A stretch of 49,940 nucleotides of DNA from a bacterium (GTDB taxonomy: Bacteria; Patescibacteriota; Minisyncoccia; Phycocordibacterales; SBAW01): assembly GCA_005239955.1 (NCBI GenBank), contig SBAW01000036.1, positions 1-49,940 on the forward strand, given 5' to 3'. The notes under the pieces were generated by a model. It had not been told where the DNA came from, made no database searches, and saw only the letters and a list, made by a program, of their open reading frames with translations. The position numbers were made by a program, and so were the translations under genes. The first letter of the stretch is position 1; each line of letters starts with the position of its first letter. Shown here one piece after another: positions 42,681 to 49,917 of this stretch.

Positions 42681-43970
42681 TCAGTGCGCAATCAATTCAG
42701 CGACCTTATACACATCCCCCGCTCCAACGGTCATGACAAGATCCTCCGGTCCGGTGTGTTTGAGGAGATATGCTGCAATCTCATCAAATGAGTGGAGTGC
42801 TTGCACATTCTTATTTGTCTTTGAGATTGCGCGAGCGAGATCGTTGCTCGTAACCCCAGGTATTGGTTCTTCACGAGCGGGGTAAATAGGTACCAGAATT
42901 ACATTGTCAGCTTTCGCAAGTTCAGTCACAAATCCGTCAAAAAGGTCCCTCGTGCGTGAGTAGAGATGGGGGTGAAACACAATGGTAATCTTTTTATCCG
43001 AAAATTTTTGACGTGCCGCTTTGAGTGTTTCGCGAATCGCGGTTGGGTGATGCGCGTAGTCATCGTATACCAAGGCTCCAGTCTTTGTTTTGCCTTTCGC
43101 TTCAAAGCGTCGCCAACTGCCATTAAAAGAAGCGAGTGACGTATCAATGACGTTGTGTGGAAGCATGCCATCGAAGGCGCACGCCGCTGCCTTTGCCGCA
43201 CGTGCATTCTCTTCATTAAAGGAGCCGAGAAGTTTAAGCGCCGGCACCTGCTCTTTCGTGTAATCAATAATGCGTGCTCTCACCCCCGCAACGATAGGCA
43301 CTATGGCGGGGTGGACGGGATCTGTGACAATGGCGCCGTGGGACGGCAGCGCGAGAGCGGCTTTCCGATAGGTGTCTTGAAGCGCCTGAAGATCTTTAAA
43401 GAAATCAGTATGATCCCACTCAACATTGGTGAGCACCAGAATCGTTGGCGAAAGATCAAGGAGGTGGTTGCGATACTCACAGGCCTCCACAACAAAAAGA
43501 GAGGGATTACCGGCAAGGAAATTTGATTCAAAATCTTTAACGAGACTTCCCACAATTGCGGTAGGTTTCTTTCCAGCATCGGCGAGGATTTTGGCGATCA
43601 TGCCGGTTGTCGTCGTCTTTCCGTGGGTCCCGGTAATCGCAATCGTATAGGCCTCACGCGATGCCGCTCCGAGTGCTTCAAAATAGGAGAGCATGGGGAG
43701 CGTACGCTTCATCGAAGCGGCACGTTCTGGGTTATCGCTCCACACCGCGTCGCTATAGATGACCACGTCGACATGAGAAGGAATATTTTCTGGGTTTTGA
43801 CCAATGGAAACCTTCGCTCCCCTTTTTTCAAGCAGCTCGGTAACGACTGATGCTTCTCTGTCAGAACCAGTCACGACGACTCCTCGGGAAAGAAATAATT
43901 GTGCAAGTGCCGACATCCCAATGCCGCCAATCCCAATGAAGTGTGCTTGTTTGACAGATTCAATATTCAT
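42681..43970 (-). CDS. murC: UDP-N-acetylmuramate--L-alanine ligase
   Basis: The protein is 429 residues, slightly shorter than the usual 450-490. HFIGIGGIGMSALAQL is the nucleotide/UMAG-binding loop, ITGTHGKTTTTGMIAKIL the ATP P-loop, EACEYRNHLLDL and NVEWDHTDFF the central-domain motifs, and DDYAHHPTAI the C-terminal Mur-ligase motif. It adds L-alanine to UDP-MurNAc in peptidoglycan synthesis in the cytoplasm. It overlaps the 139-residue unknown gene by 4 nt. The presence of murC, murD and murI indicates that the organism makes its own cell wall. Confidence 0.95.
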   Translation of the reverse strand: MNIESVKQAHFIGIGGIGMSALAQLFLSRGVVVTGSDREASVVTELLEKRGAKVSIGQNPENIPSHVDVVIYSDAVWSDNPERAASMKRTLPMLSYFEALGAASREAYTIAITGTHGKTTTTGMIAKILADAGKKPTAIVGSLVKDFESNFLAGNPSLFVVEACEYRNHLLDLSPTILVLTNVEWDHTDFFKDLQALQDTYRKAALALPSHGAIVTDPVHPAIVPIVAGVRARIIDYTKEQVPALKLLGSFNEENARAAKAAACAFDGMLPHNVIDTSLASFNGSWRRFEAKGKTKTGALVYDDYAHHPTAIRETLKAARQKFSDKKITIVFHPHLYSRTRDLFDGFVTELAKADNVILVPIYPAREEPIPGVTSNDLARAISKTNKNVQALHSFDEIAAYLLKHTGPEDLVMTVGAGDVYKVAELIAH

Positions 43971-44386
43971 GAGCCGTATACCTGGTCAACCGCCTGAGCG
44001 AAAATAGGCAAAAATGTCTTCACCGCCTGACTTTGATCATACGGAATCGATCCTTTCTTTCCGGTTATAGGAAGACGATCCATCATGGCTGACTGCACAT
44101 CAATCTTGCTAAATCCTGTCGCTTTAAGAAGTGTGCAGAAAGCTATGTAGTGTGCCACCGTACCGTTGTTTTGACGAACAAATGCCGCAAATGTTGGATC
44201 GGGTGAAGGAATGCGATAGGAAGAATCTTTTTGAATCTCATCTCGGACTTGTAACAAAAAGTCCATGCATTCGCCGCAGGTCTTTCCTTCCTTCTTATTC
44301 GGGAGGAGAAAACTCAAAGGGTTTTGTGCAATCCTTGTTATTAAAGCCTGTCGTTCAGGGTCTTTTTTATCAGGTTTCTCTTTCAT
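43967..44386 (-). CDS. Unrecognised 139-residue protein between murC and murD
   Basis: The protein is 139 residues, soluble and charged at the N-terminus. It contains KTCGECMDF (CxxC), YRIPSPDPTFAAFVRQNNGTVAHYIAFCTLLKATG and a C-terminal IPYDQSQAVKTFLPIFAQ. Its exact 4-nt overlap with both murD and murC shows that it is a conserved part of this operon, so it may serve cell-wall synthesis. I do not recognise the family. Confidence 0.75.
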   Translation of the reverse strand: MKEKPDKKDPERQALITRIAQNPLSFLLPNKKEGKTCGECMDFLLQVRDEIQKDSSYRIPSPDPTFAAFVRQNNGTVAHYIAFCTLLKATGFSKIDVQSAMMDRLPITGKKGSIPYDQSQAVKTFLPIFAQAVDQVYGS

Positions 44387-45696
44387 AAGGCATGTATAGC
44401 TGTGATAAACTGTTCCCCTCTATCATATTCATTTTTAAACATTCCAAATGATGCGAACGCGGGGCTAAAGAGGATCGTGTCTCCGCTTTTTGCTTCATGA
44501 ACTGCCGCCTTCACTACATCTTCTATATTGCGATATATCGCAATATTGGGTAATTGCGATTTTATTTGGTCCGTGCCAGTTCCAGCGAGGAGTATAAGAC
44601 TTTTGGTACGGACTTTTATCTCCTCAAGGAGCGCATTCATAGTGAGACCTTTATCATAGCCTCCCATAATGAGGATGACGTTTTTGTTACCGCGATCAAG
44701 CGCGCGGAGGCCAGCAATTGTCGCTTCTGGAGTCGTTGAGGTGGTGTCATTATAGATTTTTATGCCGTTTTTTTCTGCCACAAGCTCGAGGCGACCCGGA
44801 ACTCCAGGAAATTTCTGCAACGCTCTTTGAATAATCTCATCATCAACTCCGAATTCTCTCGCTGCTGCTGCGGCCAAGCTCGCGTTGTAGCGATTATGCT
44901 CTCCGGGGATAGCAAGTTTCCATGACTTCGGTAAATCTTTCGCCACAACAACATGGCTGCAGATTTTGCTTCTGTATTTCTCTTTAATGATCGGTGCGAC
45001 TTGAGAGCCCACAACAAGCGTGTCGTCATCTTCTTGGCAAAGAAAGACAGCCGCTTTATCAGCAAGATAGCGATCCCTGTTGCCATAGTAATCAAGGTGA
45101 TCGTCGTAAAATGTCGTAAAAACGCTTATTTCTGGGCTTATTTTCTCGTCCGCAAATCCTTGGAGTTGCCACGAATCAAGTTCGAGTACCGCGACCGAGT
45201 CGCCGCTTACCTTAGAGAGGAGCGCGAGCGTTGAGACGCCAGCGATATTACCGGCAAGAATAGCGTCATCACCCGCCTCTTTAAGTATTGCGTGGATCAT
45301 TGTAGCGACAGTTGTTTTGCCTCGCGTACCGGTCACGCCAATCACTGGAATCTCTGCGAGCTTCGTGAAAAGCGCTGTCGACATTGTGACAGGGATTTTG
45401 TTTTTCTTCGCTTCAGCGATATAGGGGGAGTCGAGCGGAACTTTGGGACCCTTGATGATAAGGTCGCGATCGCGGAAATCCTCGAGCTTATGTTCACCGA
45501 GCGTATAGCAAATATTTTTGTATTGCGTTAACTTCTCGAGCGAAGATGCAAGCTCTTTCTGGCTTTTCATATCAGTGACGATGAGGTCTGCACCGCACTC
45601 CGCAAGAAATGCCGCGTCCCCTACCCCACGCCCAAGGAGCCCCAATCCCATAAGGGTTATTTTCTTGCCGTTGAAATAAGTGCGGTAATCAATCAT
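44383..45696 (-). CDS. murD: UDP-N-acetylmuramoylalanine--D-glutamate ligase
   Basis: The protein is 437 residues, a normal MurD length. LMGLGLLGRGVGDAAFLAE is the N-terminal UDP-binding domain, VIGVTGTRGKTTVATMIHAIL the ATP P-loop, and TFYDDHLDYYGN and YNDTTSTTPEATIAGL the central and C-terminal motifs; MGGYDKGLTMNALL is the family-specific late motif. It adds D-glutamate to UDP-MurNAc-L-Ala. MurI, which supplies D-glutamate, is encoded 15 nt upstream. Confidence 0.94.
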   Translation of the reverse strand: MIDYRTYFNGKKITLMGLGLLGRGVGDAAFLAECGADLIVTDMKSQKELASSLEKLTQYKNICYTLGEHKLEDFRDRDLIIKGPKVPLDSPYIAEAKKNKIPVTMSTALFTKLAEIPVIGVTGTRGKTTVATMIHAILKEAGDDAILAGNIAGVSTLALLSKVSGDSVAVLELDSWQLQGFADEKISPEISVFTTFYDDHLDYYGNRDRYLADKAAVFLCQEDDDTLVVGSQVAPIIKEKYRSKICSHVVVAKDLPKSWKLAIPGEHNRYNASLAAAAAREFGVDDEIIQRALQKFPGVPGRLELVAEKNGIKIYNDTTSTTPEATIAGLRALDRGNKNVILIMGGYDKGLTMNALLEEIKVRTKSLILLAGTGTDQIKSQLPNIAIYRNIEDVVKAAVHEAKSGDTILFSPAFASFGMFKNEYDRGEQFITAIHAL

Positions 45697-45711
45697 GCCA
45701 GAAGAGCTACT

Positions 45712-46503
45712 CTATACTGTTTTGAGCACATGATAAACAGGTGGGGCCACTTCAATAGAATAGTCCGTTCCACCAAAAAGTTCTGCGACATAGGACGAGA
45801 AAACGGAAGATTCTTTCGAGATAAGGAATTGCAGCTTCCCTGTTCCTTCAATTGAGAAGCGTTTTATCACTTCCTGTGCCACAGCATCTGCAGGATCAAA
45901 GAGTTCGATAGTGCTTCTCTGATCTTTGAGACACTCCGCAAATACATCGGCAACAAAAGGATAGTGGGTGCAGGAGAGTGAAATAATTTCTGCGCTATTT
46001 TTTAAAGCACTCTCAACCGCTTCGCGTACCGCGGCCTTAATTTCGCCTTGCGAGGCGCCTGACTCGATAAGACCAGCGAGGGCGGGAACAGCAATGGGTA
46101 CAATCTGCGTTCCCCCTTTTTGAAATGCGTCCTGATAAATACCGGAACGGATAGTTGCCTCTGTGCCAAGCACCGCGATCTTTTTCTTTCGCGGCGCAAG
46201 CGCCGCAACCGTAGGCTCAACCATTTCGATAACGTCAAAGACATGGAGCCGCAGAAGATCGATGGGGACGGCATGAACCGAAACTGACGCACTATTACAT
46301 GCGCTCACAATTTGAGTACAGCCCGCCGCATGGAGATACCGCAGTGTCATGCCAATAAGATCGGCTATTTCGCTTTTACTCTTTGGCCCGTAGGGCGCAT
46401 TTGCGGTATCGCCAAAATAGACGATGTCGGCTTTCGACGCTCGCTTGCGAATGGCCTGAAGCACTGCAAGCCCCCCTACTCCAGAGTCAAATATCCCAAT
46501 CAT
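45712..46503 (-). CDS. murI: Glutamate racemase
   Basis: The protein is 263 residues from ATG 46503, the start typical of MurI (MIGIFDSGVGG). A GTG at 46527 would add eight residues that are only the translated 3' end of a tRNA-Leu copy, so it is rejected. SACNSAS and LSCTHYPF hold the two catalytic cysteines, and YFGDTANAPYGPKS is the substrate loop. It makes D-glutamate for MurD. The ATG begins directly after a 24-nt duplicate of the tRNA-Leu 3' end, which leaves no room for a ribosome-binding site. Confidence 0.95.
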   Translation of the reverse strand: MIGIFDSGVGGLAVLQAIRKRASKADIVYFGDTANAPYGPKSKSEIADLIGMTLRYLHAAGCTQIVSACNSASVSVHAVPIDLLRLHVFDVIEMVEPTVAALAPRKKKIAVLGTEATIRSGIYQDAFQKGGTQIVPIAVPALAGLIESGASQGEIKAAVREAVESALKNSAEIISLSCTHYPFVADVFAECLKDQRSTIELFDPADAVAQEVIKRFSIEGTGKLQFLISKESSVFSSYVAELFGGTDYSIEVAPPVYHVLKTV

Positions 46504-46522
46504 GTGGGCGCGAGAGGACTTG
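46498..46522 (-). repeat. Duplicate of the tRNA-Leu 3' end at the murI start codon
   Basis: The 19 nt CAAGTCCTCTCGCGCCCAC plus the following TGATT repeat the end of tRNA-Leu (46657-46682) with one base missing. The copies are about 160 bp apart and in the same orientation, as attachment-site pairs are. The copy runs into the murI ATG. Confidence 0.75.
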
Positions 46523-46664
46523 GTCACCAGTTTCTAAGTCGCTTTGCTCCATAAGAACTGTCGGCCCCGGCTCGTCCGCTTCGCAGACTCCGCCCTTCAA
46601 ACTCCTTCTCGCCTCACAATGATAACTCGTTCAGACTGCCCCCGGCAGTCTTCACGAATCATTG
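46523..46664 (-). other. Spacer between tRNA-Leu and murI with nested hairpin
   Basis: No gene is seen. In minus-strand sense it holds AGACTGCC-GGG-GGCAGTCT, a perfect 8-bp hairpin, enclosed by CACAATGAT and ATCATTGTG. There is no T-run after it. It may be a remnant of inserted DNA between the two tRNA 3'-end copies. Confidence 0.55.
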
Positions 46665-46746
46665 TGGGCGCGAGAGGACTTGAACCTCCATGCCTTGCGG
46701 CATACGCTCCTGAAGCGTACGTGTCTACCAATTCCACCACGCGCCC
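46665..46746 (-). tRNA. tRNA-Leu (anticodon CAG)
   Basis: An 82-nt cloverleaf with 7-bp acceptor GGGCGCG/CGCGCCC, discriminator A, the long variable arm of a leucine tRNA (TGCCGCAAGGCA), T-loop GTTCAAGTC, and anticodon loop TTCAGGA. CCA is not encoded. It reads CUG codons. Confidence 0.93.
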
Positions 46747-46752
46747 GTTGCA

Positions 46753-46781
46753 TGGGATCGAACTTTTGTCTTTCCCTTATC
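46753..46781 (-). pseudogene. 3'-half fragment resembling tRNA-Ile
   Basis: About 24 of 29 positions match the anticodon-to-T-arm part of the intact tRNA-Ile at 46833-46862 (shared: GATAAGGGAAAG and GTTCGATCCC). The acceptor strand does not pair with anything nearby, so it is a remnant. Confidence 0.65.
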
Positions 46782-46822
46782 GGCGGCAGCGAGCGAGGGC
46801 TGAAAACAGATAACTCGCTGTG

Positions 46823-46894
46823 TGCGGGCGGAAGGGATCGAACCTTCGACCTTTCCCTTATCAGAGGAATGCTCTACCACTGAGCTACGCCCGC
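46823..46894 (-). tRNA. tRNA-Ile (anticodon GAT)
   Basis: A cloverleaf with acceptor GCGGGCG/CGCCCGC, D-arm GCTCAGTGGTAGAGC, anticodon stem TTCCT/GGGAA with loop CTGATAA, and T-arm with GGTTCGATCC. Discriminator A; CCA is not encoded. In many bacteria this tRNA lies in the 16S-23S spacer; here it is separated from the 16S by a terminator. Confidence 0.94.
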
Positions 46895-46954
46895 ACACAA
46901 GGAACTATTTTGTTTTCAAGCCCGAGCGAGCGAACCGCCGATATGCTTTGCATA

Positions 46955-47005
46955 TCAGAGGAATGCTCCCTGCCTGCGCAGGCAGGTACCACTTCAGCTA
47001 GCCTG
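46955..47005 (-). pseudogene. 5'-half fragment resembling tRNA-Ile with an 18-nt palindrome in its D-loop
   Basis: GAGCATTCCTCTGA is identical to the tRNA-Ile D-arm end and anticodon arm. TAGCTGAAGTGGTA matches its D-arm start with one extra base. The two parts are separated exactly after GGTA by the palindrome CCTGCCTGCGCAGGCAGG. No T-arm or acceptor partner follows. Confidence 0.7.
46969..46986. repeat. Perfect 18-bp palindrome inserted in tRNA-like sequence
   Basis: CCTGCCTGCGCAGGCAGG equals its own reverse complement. It occurs once in this window and interrupts the tRNA-Ile-like fragment, as a dispersed palindromic repeat would. Confidence 0.85.
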
Positions 47006-47047
47006 CAGTTTCGAACCTTCTATATCTATCAGGAAACGCGCTCTCAC

Positions 47048-47077
47048 GCAAAAGCCCGCCTCGCGGCGGGCTTTTGC
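47048..47077 (-). terminator. Terminator after 16S rRNA
   Basis: A perfect 13-bp inverted repeat GCAAAAGCCCGCC/GGCGGGCTTTTGC with a 4-nt loop. The T-stretch in the 3' arm fits an intrinsic terminator, symmetric enough to act in both directions. It lies just outside the pre-16S processing stem. Confidence 0.8.
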
Positions 47078-47092
47078 TACAGCATCTTTCTT

Positions 47093-47106
47093 TTGTTTCG
47101 TTCATC
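47093..47106 (-). other. 3' strand of the pre-16S processing stem
   Basis: GATGAACGAAACAA in minus-strand sense pairs perfectly with TTGTTTCGTTCATC at 49574-49587 upstream of the 16S 5' end. The 14-bp helix encloses the whole 16S gene and would be the RNase III-type processing site. Confidence 0.75.
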
Positions 47107-47362
47107 ACCAGTGTCGGTATGTCTGGCGAACCGAGCGCATTTTAAAGATATCGCGCCACTATCTCTCTCGATTGCTCGAGCGATCGACTGTCAGTCATCC
47201 TGATGCCTTGCGGCAGAAGGACAACGTTTTCACCTTGAATGAATCCACGAACAGCTTCCGCTACCCGTGCCTTGTTACGACTTACTCCCTGTCACTGAGC
47301 TTACCGTGGGCCTGCGCGAGGCAGGACTTCGGGCACTCCCAGCTCCCTTGAGTTGACGGGCG

Positions 47363-48212
47363 AGTATCTTCGCAAATCTACGAATTAATGTTCCCACCGT
47401 ACGTGCGGCTTTCCCGCATACGGCGAGTTCAGTGCATCCGCTGCTTCAACAAAAGCAGCCGCTGAACGCCGGCATCCGTCCGATGAATTTCTTTATTCAG
47501 AAGTTTCATCATCGTGCAAAATACCGTAAAGTCATGTCGCTTCGATGCAAATCGAAGCGTATGCTTCGTGAAAAACGGAATAATAATATCCGTTAAATCA
47601 CTCCACCGATATACCTCGAACCGGTAGCAATTTTGGTGATTGGGCCGTGTGTCTTTCTGAAAATACACACTGCCACAGCCAAAATAATCTCGGAGTTTAA
47701 AGAGAATCTTTTTGTCTCGCTCGATGAGTTTGATGTAGAACTTTGGTTCTACAACTACTCGTCGAGCTGCCGTTTTTACGTTCGAGGGATCTCGAACATA
47801 TACGGTAAAGCTCCCTTCTCCGTCTACTAGTCCGACAATATAGTCGGGCGTTAGCGATTCACTGAATGAGCCCTTCATTGCATTCCTGCAGTTACTATGA
47901 CTCAGCTGACTTCTGACGCTGCGTCAGATTTATTCTACCGTGCATTGGCACGATAACAGCGTCAGATCTCCACAGGTTACGCATTGCTCCTTTCCAAACA
48001 TCCATACCAGATTTGATTCTCGATCTTCCCTACCCTCACCGCCCATCTGGCAGGTCGATCAATCTGTTGCTTTGTATGGCTATTTTTTGCATCCGGACCC
48101 TCCGCCACCATCCTCACGGAATAGTGACTGTCCTTCTGCTACGCTCCCAGAGACGATCCGGGAGGCGCGGATTTTAACCGCGTGGCGCAATGCGCTGCTG
48201 TGCGCGTTTATT
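47363..48212 (-). other. Intron in 16S rRNA near position 1399/1400 (E. coli numbering)
   Basis: The 16S reads TTGTACTCAC at 48213 and resumes with CGCCCGTCA at 47362, so about 850 nt interrupt the decoding region between C1399 and C1400. The intron carries a LAGLIDADG gene. Close to its 3' end is a hairpin CCGTATGCGG-GAAAG-CCGCACGTACGG with a 2-nt bulge, like the structured 3' parts of self-splicing introns. A homing intron of group I type is most likely, but I could not identify the P7 core. Splice points may shift by a few bases. Confidence 0.85.
47429..47878 (-). CDS. Intron-encoded LAGLIDADG homing endonuclease
   Basis: The protein is 149 residues. YIVGLVDGEGSF at 13-24 is the single LAGLIDADG helix with its acidic catalytic residue; KFYIKLIERDKKILFKLRDYFG and SVYFQKD are typical of the saddle-shaped DNA-binding fold. 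With one motif it should work as a homodimer. It would cut intron-less 16S genes at the insertion site and spread the intron by homing. The basic C-terminus (KEIHRTDAGVQRLLLLKQR) fits this family. Confidence 0.92.
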   Translation of the reverse strand: MKGSFSESLTPDYIVGLVDGEGSFTVYVRDPSNVKTAARRVVVEPKFYIKLIERDKKILFKLRDYFGCGSVYFQKDTRPNHQNCYRFEVYRWSDLTDIIIPFFTKHTLRFASKRHDFTVFCTMMKLLNKEIHRTDAGVQRLLLLKQRMH

Positions 48213-49024
48213 GTGAGTACAAGACTTGAGAACGTATTCACCGCGGTATAGCTGACCCGCGATTACTAGCGATTCCGACTTCATGAGGTCGAGTTGCAGA
48301 CCTCAATCCGAATTGGGCCAACCTTTCTAAGGATTTGCTCCGTCTTACGACATTGCGTCCCGTTGTAGTTGGCATTGTATCATGCGTGCAGCCCAGGGTA
48401 TCAGAGGGACATGCTGACCTGGCGTCATCCCCACCTTCCTCTCCCGTGAGGGAGCAGTCTCGCCTGACATGTAAAACAGGCAACGGGGGTTGCGTTCGTT
48501 ACCCCACTGAAGGGAACAGTTCAAACCACGAACTGACGACGGCCATGCATCACCTGTGATGCCGCCTTGCGGGGGCTCTCCTTTCAAAGAGCTTTCGTCA
48601 TCATTTCTAACCCTGGTAAGGTTCTTCGTTTACCATCGAATTAAGCCGCATGATCCACCGCTTGTGCAAGTCCCCGTCTATTCCTTTGAGTTTTAATCTT
48701 GCGATCGTACTACCCAGGCGGTTCTCTTAACGCGTTAGCTTCGCCTCTCAGAGGGTCGATACTCCGAAAAGCCAGAGAACATCGTTTAGGGCGTGGACTA
48801 CTGGGGTATCTAATCCCATTCGCTACCCACGCTTTCGTATCTCAGCGTCAGGAAATGTGCCAGTGTGCTGCCTTCGCATTTGGTGTTCCCCAAGATATCA
48901 ACGGATTTCACCCCTACACCTTGAGTTCCGCACACCTCTCACATCCTCGAGTTGTGCCGTTTCTCCCGCGCTTCCGCTGTTGAGCAGCGGGCTTTTACGA
49001 GAGACTAACACAACCGCCTACATA

Positions 49025-49057
<33 letters not shown>

Positions 49058-49573
49058 GGGCCTCTGTATTACCGCTCCTGCTGGCACAGAGTTAGGAGCC
49101 CCTTATTCTTGGAGTAACGTCAATAATTTCCTCCTCCATAAAAGATGTTTACGTCCCGAAGGACTTCGTCCATCACGCGGCGTCGCTCCGTCAGGCTTTC
49201 GCCCATTGCGGAATATTCTTGGCTGCAGCCATCCGTAGATGTATGGGCCGTGTCTCAGTCCCATCGGTGGGGGTCAAGCTCTCACTCCCCCTAGCCGTCA
49301 TAGCCTTGGTAAGCCATTACCTTACCAACTAGCTGATAGCCCGCAGGCTCTTCCCTCAGCGGATTGCTCCTTTACTCTCTCGAGACTATCGGGGATTACC
49401 TCGCCTTTCGGCGAGCTATACCCGACTGTGGGGTAGATTCCTACGTATTAATACCTCGTCTGCCGCTCCCTTGCGGGCGCTCGACTTGCATGCCTTATCC
49501 ACGCCGCCAGCGTTCACCCTGAGCTAGGATCAAACTCTATTTTATGAAGCTCCACGCTTGCGCGCTTCGCCTC

Positions 49574-49587
49574 GATGAACGAAACAA
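49574..49587 (-). other. 5' strand of the pre-16S processing stem
   Basis: TTGTTTCGTTCATC in minus-strand sense pairs with 47093-47106. See the 3' strand entry. Confidence 0.75.
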
Positions 49588-49781
49588 GAGAAAAACGCTG
49601 TTGTGTCTTTCTGTTTGTTTCAATTGGAATTTCCTAGACTCTAGTCGGAAGTAATCTGGTGATACTTCCTTTTTTGGTTTCTTGTCTTCCGAGCCGCCGT
49701 AGCTCCTACAGTCACGGTGGTCGGATTTGCTGTGAATCTATTCAGTTGTCAACGAACCCCTCCCGCTCTCCGGACTTGAAC

Positions 49782-49799
49782 AAAAAACCGCCGAAGCGG
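49782..49799 (-). terminator. Terminator-like hairpin immediately after the rRNA promoter
   Basis: CCGCTTCGGCGG (4-bp stem on a TTCG loop) is followed by TTTTTT. It begins about 6 nt after the predicted start point of the rRNA promoter, too close for a normal terminator of that transcript, so it may be an attenuator or early-arrest site. Confidence 0.55.
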
Positions 49800-49811
49800 A
49801 AGGTAGAGGCT

Positions 49812-49839
49812 ATTATATAGACGACGAGCCAAGAGTCAA
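49812..49839 (-). promoter_or_regulatory. Strong 16S rRNA promoter
   Basis: The -35 TTGACT (49834-49839) and consensus -10 TATAAT (49812-49817) are 16 nt apart. It is the best -10 box in the window, as expected for rRNA. The start point would be near 49805. Confidence 0.75.
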
Positions 49840-49896
49840 GCGACAGTCTTCTCCAACGCAAGATGACACCCAAATCGGGGACGATTCTAGCGTAAA

Positions 49897-49917
49897 GGGA
49901 GCCGAAAATGGCTCCCC
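49897..49917 (-). terminator. Possible terminator of an upstream gene
   Basis: GGGGAGCC-ATTTTC-GGCTCCC followed by TTTACG on the minus strand. It would end a minus-strand transcript that comes from beyond the window edge. No gene is seen from 49818 to the end. Confidence 0.45.

Larger units (their letters stand above)
49549..49811 (-). promoter_or_regulatory. 16S rRNA leader region
   Basis: About 260 nt between the promoter and the mature 16S. It holds the terminator-like hairpin (49782-49799), the TTGACAACTGAATAG element at 49738-49752 known from many bacterial rRNA leaders, an AAAAAAGGAAGT stretch and the processing stem. No coding sequence is seen. Confidence 0.65.

Noticed and set aside
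46504-46527. Longer murI start at GTG 46527
   Set aside because: The added residues are a translation of the duplicated tRNA-Leu end; MurI proteins normally begin at MIGIFDSG.
47400-47440. Group II intron assignment from the domain V-like hairpin
   Set aside because: No reverse transcriptase, no GUGYG 5' end, and the AGC triad is absent. Kept only as an observation.
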